A DNA stretch of 42,880 bases, taken from positions 1 to 42,880 of the forward strand of contig CAYXEK010000021.1 of the NCBI GenBank assembly GCA_964463985.1, written 5' to 3'. The position numbers and the translations under genes were made by a program. The notes beneath the pieces were generated by a model. The model ran no database searches, had not been told where the DNA came from, and saw only the letters and a list, made by a program, of their open reading frames with translations. Positions 26,294 through 34,193 of the stretch are shown here, in pieces. This DNA is from JAXGPF01 sp964463985. Its GTDB lineage: Bacteria; Verrucomicrobiota; Kiritimatiellia; JAAZAB01. Numbering within the stretch: position 1 is the first letter of the stretch; every line of letters starts with the position of its first letter.

Positions 26294-27313
26294 ATGGCCA
26301 TCCACAATCACTATCAAAATTCCGGCCTGCCTGCCCGGCCGCCCCAAAAATTTCCGCTGGGGCGCCCATGGCCGGCCGCCTGCCGGTACGATACGCTGCG
26401 CCCGCCGGATGATTTCAAGCCATTTGCCGATGAAATCCCCGACCCGCACGGCCAGGTCAACCAATGGCTGGAAAACACGGTCATCACCCCGCTCTCCGCC
26501 CGGGAATACCTTTGCAAGGACGGCTGGCGCGTCGGCCCGCGCATCATCACGAATTCGTTCTGGTATTGGTTTGAAAACGGCGGCGGTTGGTTCAGCGCCG
26601 ACGAATCCGGACGGCGCCGGACATTCCAAGCCGGCGACCTGCTGCTGATCCCGTCCGGCCTGGCCCATACCGTGCAGCTCCGGCGGGGCGCAGGAGTGCG
26701 GCATGTTTCGGTCCATTTCAACGCGCAGGTATACGGCGGGATCAATCTGCTGACGCTCCTGGATTTTCCCCTGCGCCTGCCGGCGAACCCGGCGTCGCCC
26801 TATGCCGCCGCCTGTAATGAACTGGTCCGGGAATACGCCTTACAGGCGCCGGGATGGAAACGGTCTTTCGCGGAGAGGGTGTTTGAAGTCCTGCTGCATA
26901 TCATCCGGAACCATGGCAAAAGATTCCGCCGGCCGCCCAGGCAGTTGCACGGCAAGATGGCCCGGCTCTTGCCCGCCCTGGAATGGATTGAGCAGCATCT
27001 GGACGACCCGGAACTGGCCGTCGGCGCGTTGGCGCGCCGCGCATGCCTCAGCGAGGTGTATCTCCGGCAGCTATTCCGCCAGGCTGTCTCTGCCAGCCCC
27101 GCGGCCTATATCCGGCAACGGCGGATTGAACGCGCCTGCACCCTTTTACGGCTGACGGATAAAACCATCAAGCAAATTGCCGCTGAAACCGGTTTCCAGG
27201 AACTGTCGTTTTTTTATCACGTTTTTGCCCGCTGGACCGGATTGACGCCGGCCCGCTACCGGGCCGGCGACGACATCGGCGCGCCGCCGCCAGCCAGGCG
27301 GCCTGCCTTTTGA
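26294..27313 (+). CDS. AraC-family transcriptional regulator with cupin-like sensor domain
   Basis: 339 residues. Residues ~75-160 form a cupin-type ligand-binding barrel (FWYWFENGGGWFSADESG, FQAGDLLLIPSGLAHTVQL with the Gly-Asp and Pro-x-x-x-His turns, RHVSVHF). Residues ~225-330 are the AraC DNA-binding domain with two helix-turn-helix units (LAVGALARRACLSEVYLRQL, TIKQIAAETGFQELSFFYHV). Such regulators usually bind a sugar and activate nearby catabolic genes. It converges on the GH4 gene across 43 bases, so its targets are not obvious from orientation. No clear ribosome site precedes the ATG. Confidence 0.88.
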   Translation: MAIHNHYQNSGLPARPPQKFPLGRPWPAACRYDTLRPPDDFKPFADEIPDPHGQVNQWLENTVITPLSAREYLCKDGWRVGPRIITNSFWYWFENGGGWFSADESGRRRTFQAGDLLLIPSGLAHTVQLRRGAGVRHVSVHFNAQVYGGINLLTLLDFPLRLPANPASPYAAACNELVREYALQAPGWKRSFAERVFEVLLHIIRNHGKRFRRPPRQLHGKMARLLPALEWIEQHLDDPELAVGALARRACLSEVYLRQLFRQAVSASPAAYIRQRRIERACTLLRLTDKTIKQIAAETGFQELSFFYHVFARWTGLTPARYRAGDDIGAPPPARRPAF

Positions 27314-27356
27314 CGGCGCCGGAAACCGCGTCTGCGCGCCTGACGCCTGACCGACG

Positions 27357-28670
27357 CTATTTCCGGAACCGGTCGAGCCGCCCAGCCTGGGCCTTGACCA
27401 GGGCGTCGAAAACCTTCCGGGCTTCGTGGAAATCGCGGATCATGGGGTCGCAGGCCAGCGCCATCAGCGCCTTGGCGCGGCTGCCTTCCGCCGCGGCCTC
27501 CACGGTCAATTCGTGGGCGTATAATTGCGCGGCGCTCCAACGGGCCGCCTGGGGCGGGAGTTCACCCACCTGCATCGGGCGGACGCCGCCCTGGCCGACA
27601 ACGGCTTTCAATTCCACCACGGCCCAGTCGGGCAGGTTGGAGATCGCGCCCCGGTTGGGCACGTTGACGTAATGCACCATGTCCGGCCCGAAAGCCAGGG
27701 CCTGGATCTGCCGCCCCATGGCTTCGGGCGAATTTTCTTTCGGAAATTCAATCGGTTTTTTGCCCGCGGCTTTCAACTCGATGGCGCGTGGTTCCTTGCT
27801 GAGTTCGGCGGCAAGCGCATTCCTGCGGATCATGTCCGAACGCCACTCCAGGCCATAGGGAATATTTTTGGTTTTGCCTGCGCGCCGGGAATGCGGAAAG
27901 AACTCGATGATATGGCGATCCCCGCCGACGGGGAACAGGCCGAACAAATCCAGCACTTCCTGGGAAAACTGGTGCCGGGGCGGCGCCGGACGCGCCGCCA
28001 GGCGGCGGCGCAACTCGGGATACACGTCCCGCCCGCGGTGCCGGATGCCAAGCAGCCACAGGCAATGATTCGGACCGGCGGCGGTCACATCCAGCTCCCG
28101 GTGGTCCACGCCCAACGCCTCGGCGAAATAGCGGACATCGCCGGCCACGTTATGGCAGTAGCCCACGGCCCGGATGGAGGAGTATTTCGACACGGCCCGG
28201 CAAATGGGCGACATGGGATTGGAATGGTTCAGCAGGAAGGCATCGGGACAGTATTTTTCCATTTTCCGGGCGATGTCCACGAAAATCGGAATGATGCGCA
28301 GCGCCTGGGAAAGCCCGCTGGGCCCTACCGTGTCGCCGGTGGTCTGGATAATGCCGAATTTCGCCACGGCATCGGAATCCGCCTTGTGCCAGCGATGACC
28401 CGGCCCATGCACCCCGATCGAGGCAATGGCGAAATTGGCGCCATCCAGGGCGCGGGCGCATTGACCGGTGGAGCGCACGGACAGCCCCGATTTGCTCAGG
28501 GCGGCTATGCGCACGCCCACCTGGCGCATGATTTCCATGCGCCGCTTGTCGGGATCGAACAGAACCAGCTCGCTGCCGGCCAGTTCCGGCGTCATGGCAA
28601 TTTCCTTCATCGCGCTTTCAAAATAAAGACTGCCGCCGCCCAATAACGCAATTTTTAATTTTGTGCCCAT
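27357..28670 (-). CDS. GH4 family NAD-dependent glycosidase
   Basis: 437 residues; GAGGATACC before the ATG at 28668-28670 sets the start. GH4 features are all visible: the NAD-binding loop LLGGGSLYF (residues 9-17), NHSNPM near residue 150, YCHN near 171-174 (the Cys-His pair that binds the metal), and GPNHCLWL near 199-206. GH4 enzymes use NAD+ and Mn2+ and a redox elimination mechanism to hydrolyse alpha- or beta-glucosides, galactosides, glucuronides or their 6-phosphates. The specificity residue after Cys-His is Asn here, so no substrate is assigned. Cytoplasmic. Confidence 0.9.
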   Translation of the reverse strand: MGTKLKIALLGGGSLYFESAMKEIAMTPELAGSELVLFDPDKRRMEIMRQVGVRIAALSKSGLSVRSTGQCARALDGANFAIASIGVHGPGHRWHKADSDAVAKFGIIQTTGDTVGPSGLSQALRIIPIFVDIARKMEKYCPDAFLLNHSNPMSPICRAVSKYSSIRAVGYCHNVAGDVRYFAEALGVDHRELDVTAAGPNHCLWLLGIRHRGRDVYPELRRRLAARPAPPRHQFSQEVLDLFGLFPVGGDRHIIEFFPHSRRAGKTKNIPYGLEWRSDMIRRNALAAELSKEPRAIELKAAGKKPIEFPKENSPEAMGRQIQALAFGPDMVHYVNVPNRGAISNLPDWAVVELKAVVGQGGVRPMQVGELPPQAARWSAAQLYAHELTVEAAAEGSRAKALMALACDPMIRDFHEARKVFDALVKAQAGRLDRFRK

Positions 28671-28970
28671 GGTATCCTCAAGCATTTTTGGCCGGGATCA
28701 GCCGGCGCGGTATTGCACTGCCATGGCGGTTATCCTAGCACAGGCCGCCGCTGCGGCAATTGATGGAAACGCTGCAATATATGCAATTTCCGAAACCAGC
28801 GTCCGACGGCATGGGGCCTGAACGCCGCGGGTGATTGCAGTCGGAAGGGCGGAATTATGGAGCAATCCCACCGCCGCCGCCGGCGATTCCGCAGGCGTAC
28901 CGCAAAGGCCATGGTTGTTGCGGGCAAAACCAGCCCGAGGGGAAATGCGCTGTCTCGCAGCCGTCCAAGG
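28671..28970. other. Non-coding gap before tRNA-Gln
   Basis: 300 bases with no supported gene and no repeat. CGGGC/GCCCG near 28932-28949 forms a small stem with no T-run, a weak candidate for the tRNA transcript's end. Confidence 0.5.
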
Positions 28971-29044
28971 TGGCTGCCGGACTAGGATTTGAACCTAGAC
29001 AAGCAGATCCAGAGTCTGCTGTGCTACCGTTACACCATCCGGCA
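28971..29044 (-). tRNA. tRNA-Gln (CUG anticodon)
   Basis: 74 bases including an encoded CCA end (28971-28973). Acceptor stem TGCCGGA/TCCGGCA, anticodon loop CTCTGGA with anticodon CTG between GCAGA/TCTGC arms, and a T-loop GTTCAAATC. A U1-A72 pair is usual for bacterial glutamine tRNAs. Confidence 0.95.
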
Positions 29045-29085
29045 TTTGATGCTGGCCGCGGCGCGGCTTGACCAAAAGGCTTTTT

Positions 29086-29113
29086 AACATAGCCCGCCGC
29101 CGGCAAATGTCAA
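29086..29113 (-). promoter_or_regulatory. Promoter of tRNA-Gln
   Basis: On the minus strand TTGACA (29108-29113), 16-base spacer, TATGTT (29086-29091), 41 bases before the tRNA. The -35 is perfect. A GC-rich stretch follows the -10. Confidence 0.65.
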
Positions 29114-29142
29114 GCGCTTTCCTGTCAAAAAAAGGCCCACTC

Positions 29143-29763
29143 TCACGGGCGGGTTAGTTTTAACGTAATGCCGGCGACATGCCTTCCTTGAAACCTGGCG
29201 ATGGCCAGTTCATTCTCGCTGGGCATGCGCGAACCGTCCCCGCCCGCCAGCGTGGAGGCGCCGTAAGGCGTGCCGCCGGTGATTTCTCCCATCTCCAGCA
29301 GACGCTGCTCGGAATAAGGCACGCCCACCACAATCATTCCATGGTGCAGCAAGGTGTTATGGAAACTGCTGATAGTGGTCTCCTGGCCGCCATGCTGGGT
29401 AGCCGTCGAAGTGAAAACGCTGCCCACCTTGCCGATCAGGCGGCCTTCCACCCATAATTTGCCGGTCTGGTCCAGCAAATGCCGCATCTGCGCACACATG
29501 TTGCCGAACCGCGTGGGAGTTCCGAAAATCAACGCGTCCGCGTCCGCCAATTGCGCGGGCTTGATAACCGGCACATGCTGAAATGCCTGGCGGGCATCGG
29601 CGGCGCCGGTCGCTTTCAGCACGGAATCCGAAACGAGCTCCGTCACCTGGAACAGGTTTACTTCCGCGCCTTCAATCTCGCGCGCGCCTTCGGCCACCGC
29701 CTCGGCCATGCGGTAAACATGGCCGTACATGCTGTAAAAAACTATGTAAATTTTAGCGCTCAT
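29143..29763 (-). CDS. wrbA: WrbA-type NAD(P)H:quinone oxidoreductase
   Basis: 206 residues from the ATG at 29761-29763. The flavodoxin-like fold has the FMN phosphate loop YSMYGHVYRMAEAVAEG near residue 10, FGTPTRFGNMCAQMRHLLDQ near residue 80-100 and STATQHGGQETT near residue 115, all WrbA hallmarks. WrbA tetramers reduce quinones by two electrons with NAD(P)H and protect against redox stress. A ferredoxin gene lies 109 bases upstream on the same strand, separated by a strong hairpin. Confidence 0.93.
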   Translation of the reverse strand: MSAKIYIVFYSMYGHVYRMAEAVAEGAREIEGAEVNLFQVTELVSDSVLKATGAADARQAFQHVPVIKPAQLADADALIFGTPTRFGNMCAQMRHLLDQTGKLWVEGRLIGKVGSVFTSTATQHGGQETTISSFHNTLLHHGMIVVGVPYSEQRLLEMGEITGGTPYGASTLAGGDGSRMPSENELAIARFQGRHVAGITLKLTRP

Positions 29764-29824
29764 GAAAATTGCCTTCGGCCGGCGCAACTACTCTGCCCGC
29801 GCCGCGCCGTATTTGTTGCCCGGG

Positions 29825-29859
29825 CGGCGGCAGCGGCGGAACAAACCCCGCTGCCGCCG
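29825..29859 (+). terminator. Strong hairpin between ferredoxin and wrbA
   Basis: A perfect 12-bp stem CGGCGGCAGCGG/CCGCTGCCGCCG (29825-29836, 29848-29859) with an 11-base loop. On the + strand it is followed by GGGAATTTTTTG, so it reads as an intrinsic terminator in that direction; on the minus strand it follows the ferredoxin stop without a T-run. Confidence 0.5.
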
Positions 29860-29872
29860 GGAATTTTTTGCT

Positions 29873-30061
29873 TTATTCCGTAATGGTAATCGCTTCGACA
29901 GGACAGCCTTCCGCCGCTTCGCGGCAGGCGGCTTCCGCATCCGCGGGGACAACCTCGGTTTTCACCTTGGCTACATCGCCGTCCATTTCAAACACATCGG
30001 GACAGGTATCCGCACACAGCCCGCAACCCGTACAAGTGTCCGCATCCACTTTGGCTTTCAT
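29873..30061 (-). CDS. Single-cluster [4Fe-4S] ferredoxin
   Basis: 62 residues; AAAGGAG lies nine bases before the ATG. Cys-10, Cys-13, Cys-16 (CTGCGLC) and Cys-53 before Pro would bind one [4Fe-4S] cluster; Cys-20 and Cys-46 remain, which in monocluster ferredoxins of the Desulfovibrio gigas and Thermotoga type can form a disulfide. The acidic sequence suits a soluble electron carrier. Its redox partner is not obvious; the flavoprotein WrbA is encoded next. Confidence 0.93.
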   Translation of the reverse strand: MKAKVDADTCTGCGLCADTCPDVFEMDGDVAKVKTEVVPADAEAACREAAEGCPVEAITITE

Positions 30062-30243
30062 GCTTACTGCTCCTTTGGCGCGGCGCCGCCGTTTCCCTCA
30101 CCCGTGAAAACACCTGACGCTCGCTGTTTAACGCAGGCAGTATACAACATCCCGGATTGGAATGCCACTAAATTTTGCCCGGTACTCTGATAGCGCTGAA
30201 ATTAAGATTGACATGCGCCCGGCGGCTTTCCATATTGCAAGCA

Positions 30244-31302
30244 ATGCAAAACATCCTGTTTATCGAAAAAGTGCTCCTGCACCCGGCCCAAAAAGCGCCC
30301 GGCGGCGTGGAACTTTTCAACCTGTCCCTGCTCCGCGACCTGGCCGCCCTGGGGTACGCGGTAACGGCGCCAGCCCACCGCAGTTGGGCGCCTTTGATCG
30401 AGGGCACCGCTGCCGGCAGCACACCGGCGCTGGAGCTTGCCGCCCTGCCGGGCAACCTGGCGGACATGGCCGGCGGATTGGCGGCGTTGTGGCAAATGCG
30501 CCGGCGCCGGTTTGACCTGGCGCTGCTGGGCAATGCCGGCGACCGGCTGGTTCCCCTGCTGCTCCTGCTGCGCCGGCTGGCGCCGCGCTTCGGCCTGATC
30601 GCCCACCGCGAACCGAGCGCGCTGTTTGTGCGCGCGCTGCGCGCGCTGCCGGTCAGCGTCACGGCGGTGAACGGACAGATCGCCGCGCACTTCACCCGCA
30701 GCGGCATGGCCGGCGTCAGGGTTGATTACGGCATTCTCCGGGGCGATTTGTTCCATCCCCCGGCATCGTTTGAAAAGCGTTCCACGGTGAACTTCTGCGT
30801 GCTCGGCCATCTGGAACGTCCCTGGAAAGGCCACGACACCGCCGTCGCCGCCTTTGAACGGCTGCCGCCGGATATCAAGGGGCAATGCCGCCTGCACCTG
30901 GCGGGATTCAACCAGCCGCCACTCTTCGCGGATGGCGGAATTATCGCCCACCCCTGGCAGCCGTACGAGCAGATCGGCGATTTTCTGCGGGGCATGGATG
31001 TGATGCTGGTGCCGTCGCGCGACGAGGGCGTCATGCGCGAAACTTTTTCGCAGGCTGCCGTGCAGGGCATGCTCACCGGCCTGCCCTTGATCGTCAGCAA
31101 CCTGCCGATTTTGAAAGAAAAGCTTGATCAGGGCGGCGGGCTGATCTTCCGGGATGTCAACGGCCTGGCGGAAGCCATGGGCCGGCTGGCGGGGGATGCC
31201 CCCCTGCGCCGGCGCCTCGGCGCGGAAGGCCGGCAAACCGCACTGAAACGCTACGTCTGGGACACGCGAAAATTCATGTCCGCCGCATTTCCGGATTTGT
31301 AA
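30244..31302 (+). CDS. Glycosyltransferase, GT-B fold (GT4-like)
   Basis: 352 residues from the ATG at 30244, the start that best matches the family (MQNILFIEKVLLHPAQKAPG, with the N-terminal nucleotide-binding strand and Gly-Gly loop). The C-terminal half carries VLGHLERPWKGHDTAVAAFE and the donor-binding region SRDEGVMRETFSQAAVQGML, a variant of the E-x7-E motif, followed by GLPLIVSN. It would transfer a sugar from an activated donor to a glycan or lipid in the cytoplasm. No Shine-Dalgarno sequence is clear. It is 30 bases ahead of yceH on the same strand. Confidence 0.82.
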   Translation: MQNILFIEKVLLHPAQKAPGGVELFNLSLLRDLAALGYAVTAPAHRSWAPLIEGTAAGSTPALELAALPGNLADMAGGLAALWQMRRRRFDLALLGNAGDRLVPLLLLLRRLAPRFGLIAHREPSALFVRALRALPVSVTAVNGQIAAHFTRSGMAGVRVDYGILRGDLFHPPASFEKRSTVNFCVLGHLERPWKGHDTAVAAFERLPPDIKGQCRLHLAGFNQPPLFADGGIIAHPWQPYEQIGDFLRGMDVMLVPSRDEGVMRETFSQAAVQGMLTGLPLIVSNLPILKEKLDQGGGLIFRDVNGLAEAMGRLAGDAPLRRRLGAEGRQTALKRYVWDTRKFMSAAFPDL

Positions 31303-31332
31303 CGGCAGCGGCGGACCTGCCGGAGAAATTCC

Positions 31333-31998
31333 ATGGATATTGTCTTAAGCCAACTGGAAGCGCGGGTGCTGGGATGCCTGATTGAAAAATCCGCCACTAC
31401 ACCGGAATATTATCCGCTGACGCTTGCGGCGCTGACCGCCGCCTGCAACCAGAAATCCAACCGCAATCCCGTCATTCAAACCGACGAAAAAGCTGTGGTC
31501 CGGGCATTGGACGAACTCCGCGAAAAAAAGCTGGCATCTTCCGTCGCGCTGGCCAACAGCCGCGTGCTTAAATACCGCCACAGCCTGCCGGATGTCCTGG
31601 TTTTAACCGACCGCCAACAGGCAATCCTCTGCGAACTCCTGCTGCGCGGGCCGCAGACGGCGGGCGAATTGCGCACCCGCGCCGGACGCATGGCTCAGTT
31701 TGACGGGACGGGCGCGGTGGAGGCCCTGCTGAACGAATTGGCTGCCCCGGAAGGCGCCCGCCTGGTTGCCAGACTTCCCCGCCAGCCCGGGCAGCGGGAA
31801 GAACGTTATGGGCACAGGCTGTGCGGAGGTATTCCGGAAGAGGGCCAGGCTCCGGCCGCGCCGTTGGAACCGGCCCGCATCGCCGTCATGGCGGATAATG
31901 AACGCCTGGACTCCCTGGAAGCCCGCGTCGCCGCCGTCCACGATGAATTGGAGCGTTTAAAAGCCCAATTCAGCGATTTCATCAAACAGTTTCAATAA
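31333..31998 (+). CDS. yceH: YceH family protein (DUF480)
   Basis: 221 residues with GGAG before the ATG. The N-terminal LEARVLGCLIEKSATTPEYY, then SNRNPV, is the diagnostic start of DUF480/YceH proteins, which carry two winged-helix domains; the second lies near residues 95-150 (LLLRGPQTAGELRTRAGRM). The C-terminus ends in a short coiled coil (LEARVAAVHDELERLKAQF). Function of the family is not established. It converges on the GH64-like gene with only ten bases between stops. Confidence 0.93.
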   Translation: MDIVLSQLEARVLGCLIEKSATTPEYYPLTLAALTAACNQKSNRNPVIQTDEKAVVRALDELREKKLASSVALANSRVLKYRHSLPDVLVLTDRQQAILCELLLRGPQTAGELRTRAGRMAQFDGTGAVEALLNELAAPEGARLVARLPRQPGQREERYGHRLCGGIPEEGQAPAAPLEPARIAVMADNERLDSLEARVAAVHDELERLKAQFSDFIKQFQ

Positions 31999-32008
31999 CC
32001 CCTCGCGA

Positions 32009-33802
32009 CTAACGCACAACCACCGTCACCACATCGTGAAGCATGGTTTCGGACGGATAATGCAAAACGCCGTCCATGGGGTAATCCACGGCAAAGTAGA
32101 CCTGGTACGTTCCGCGCGGCAAGGAAGTTGCAGGCAACACCGTCACGGGGATGTCAATATTTTCCAGGGCGCCGCTGTAAGCCGGATGGCATTGGGCCAG
32201 GTCGCCGGCCGGCAACCCCGACCACTGCCGGTCTGAATTCAGGCAATACCACTGGCTCCCATAACTCGGGATGGCCAATACCCACCAATCCACCGGGACG
32301 CCGGCATATTGCCCGGCCTGCAGGGATACAGTCAGCGCCACCTTTTCCGGATAAACCGCCTCCGCTGCGCCGCGCCGGCCGTTGCCCCGGATACAGGGAC
32401 CTAGCGCCGGCGGCGCGTCGAACGGATAGAGCGTCAGCGTGACGTTCGGGTCGGTGAAACTGATGCCGGAATCATGGCCGTAAACATCATCGAACGAAAG
32501 AGCGTAAACATGGCCGGCAAGGCCGAACCGGTGCAGGATTTCGCCGTAATGAAAAATCGGATAATCCGGCGTGCCGGAACCTTTGTAATATTTCGAGCTG
32601 TCTTTCCAGGCCGTCGTGCCATTGTCATAATGCATCACGCCGCGGGTGATCGAAACCGGAATTGCCATAGCCACCGGGTCAAGGTGCCAATGGGCCCCCG
32701 GCCCTGAAGAATAACCATCCTGCCCATAAAGCAGGTAGCCCCAGTCAATCTCGCTTGGCCCCGTGCCGGCGGCGCCGACATTGTGCCACAAACCGGGATT
32801 GACGCTGAAGGCGGGATTCCCCCAGGCATTGCTCGGGCGGGGCAGTATCGGCGCCGCCGCATACGGGACAGTCATCGCCGCGTCGGTATAAATCGCAAGT
32901 GTCAGACCATCGGCGCTGACCCGCCCGTAATAAGTGCTGGTGTCGCCCGCCAGCTTGCTGGAAAAGGAAAAGGTGCGGTTAGGTTTCCAGCAGTGATTGT
33001 TGACATAATCGCGCAGGAAATGGGTGAACATCTGGGGAAGCGTGGCCGGGGAACTGACATCTCCCAGGGCGGCGGCTTTCGGAGCAATCACCCGCACCAC
33101 CGCGCCGGCGGCATCCTTGACGATCAGCGATTTGAAAATTTGCGGGTTCCCGGATTGCCGCCCGCTGTCCGCCGGCAGCGGGATCGCCTCAAATGCGCTG
33201 AAAATTGTGGAGGATGGAGTCGTTATGCCCACCGTCACGTGCTCGCCGGAACTCCGGGTCGCGGCCAAAGTGTAAGCCAGGCTGAAAAAATCCACGTTGC
33301 TCTGGTTCACAAACCCCTGGCTGGAAAGATCGAACTCAAACATCGCCCAGGGCACCAGGTTGCCCCACCCCTTTTCCGGTCCGGACGCGGGGAACCCGCC
33401 CATTTGATCGAAATTTCTGCCCAGGGCGAAATAAATCCGGGTGCTGCCCATGGCCGGGCAGGCAATCGTGGCGGTGCCGTCGCCGCTGTATTGCCTGATT
33501 TGCGCCAGGGTGGCCGCCATGGCATTGACATCCAGCGTGAACGTCGGCGTCTCCACCAATAAATGCCGGCGGAAATCAAAATAACCGAGCGGAGCCTGGC
33601 AAACCATTATGAAATACACCTGGTCGTCCGGAAAGCCGCTCTGGTTGACAACTTTCAATTTCATCACCGCCTCCGCGGCCGGCAGCGCTCCGGGCATGGC
33701 GCCAGCCATCGCCAGCAGCAATGTCAAAAAAGGCGCACCGAACCAGGCGCGGCAAAAATTAAAACCGGCAAAGATTCCGACGGAACGCTCCAGATGATGC
33801 AT
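32009..33802 (-). CDS. Secreted GH64-like beta-1,3-glucanase with shared C-terminal domain
   Basis: 597 residues with a long signal peptide (APFLTLLLAMAGAMPGALPA). Residues ~45-470 resemble the GH64/thaumatin-like beta-1,3-glucanase fold: VVNQSGFPDDQVYFIMV, FEFDLSSQGFVNQSNVDFFS, then RVIAPKAA, FLRDYVNNHCWKPNR and the closing YALSFDDVYGHDSG. These enzymes release oligosaccharides from long beta-1,3-glucans. The last ~95 residues form a separate domain (GVPVDWW, Cys-x-Pro, YPMDGVL) also found at the end of the serine hydrolase at 16086-17996. It follows rhamnose mutarotase by 58 bases and may share its transcript. Confidence 0.75.
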   Translation of the reverse strand: MHHLERSVGIFAGFNFCRAWFGAPFLTLLLAMAGAMPGALPAAEAVMKLKVVNQSGFPDDQVYFIMVCQAPLGYFDFRRHLLVETPTFTLDVNAMAATLAQIRQYSGDGTATIACPAMGSTRIYFALGRNFDQMGGFPASGPEKGWGNLVPWAMFEFDLSSQGFVNQSNVDFFSLAYTLAATRSSGEHVTVGITTPSSTIFSAFEAIPLPADSGRQSGNPQIFKSLIVKDAAGAVVRVIAPKAAALGDVSSPATLPQMFTHFLRDYVNNHCWKPNRTFSFSSKLAGDTSTYYGRVSADGLTLAIYTDAAMTVPYAAAPILPRPSNAWGNPAFSVNPGLWHNVGAAGTGPSEIDWGYLLYGQDGYSSGPGAHWHLDPVAMAIPVSITRGVMHYDNGTTAWKDSSKYYKGSGTPDYPIFHYGEILHRFGLAGHVYALSFDDVYGHDSGISFTDPNVTLTLYPFDAPPALGPCIRGNGRRGAAEAVYPEKVALTVSLQAGQYAGVPVDWWVLAIPSYGSQWYCLNSDRQWSGLPAGDLAQCHPAYSGALENIDIPVTVLPATSLPRGTYQVYFAVDYPMDGVLHYPSETMLHDVVTVVVR

Positions 33803-33860
33803 ATATATTCTTTCTCATCCACGCTGCGGCTGGTTCAAGGCAGAAGACGTTTGACGGATG

Positions 33861-34181
33861 TCAATCCAGGTGGAAGACTTCGCGCATGGAGCGTTCCCGG
33901 GCTTTGCCGGAGGCGGGATCGTCGGCCACCAGGTATTCCAGCATGTGGCGCCACCATTTCTGGCAGACCGGGATATCGGCCAACTGCGCCAGCTTCGCCT
34001 CGTCTTCGATTTCCACGTAACCAAACATTATATTCGTGGCAGCATCGTGGAAAATGGAATAGTTATGCAGGCCATGCTGCTTCAAAACCGCGCGCATTTC
34101 CGGCCAGATGGGATTATGGCTCTTTTCGTAGGCCTCAATCTTGCCGGGCTGCACTTCCATGATGAACGCTTTGCGGATCAT
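33861..34181 (-). CDS. rhaM: L-rhamnose mutarotase
   Basis: 106 residues, the usual length. Close match to E. coli RhaM (YiiL): MIRKAFIMEV at the start, YEKSHNPIWPEMRAVLKQHG with the catalytic His, HNYSIFHDAATNIMFGYVEI, and VCQKWWRHM before a C-terminal EVFHLD. The enzyme interconverts alpha and beta anomers of L-rhamnose in the cytoplasm, speeding its catabolism. It sits 12 bases after the C13 peptidase gene, an odd operon partner. No other rhamnose catabolic gene is adjacent; the GH78 enzyme is 25 kb away. Confidence 0.95.
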   Translation of the reverse strand: MIRKAFIMEVQPGKIEAYEKSHNPIWPEMRAVLKQHGLHNYSIFHDAATNIMFGYVEIEDEAKLAQLADIPVCQKWWRHMLEYLVADDPASGKARERSMREVFHLD

Positions 34182-34193
34182 TTTTGCTCCAGT

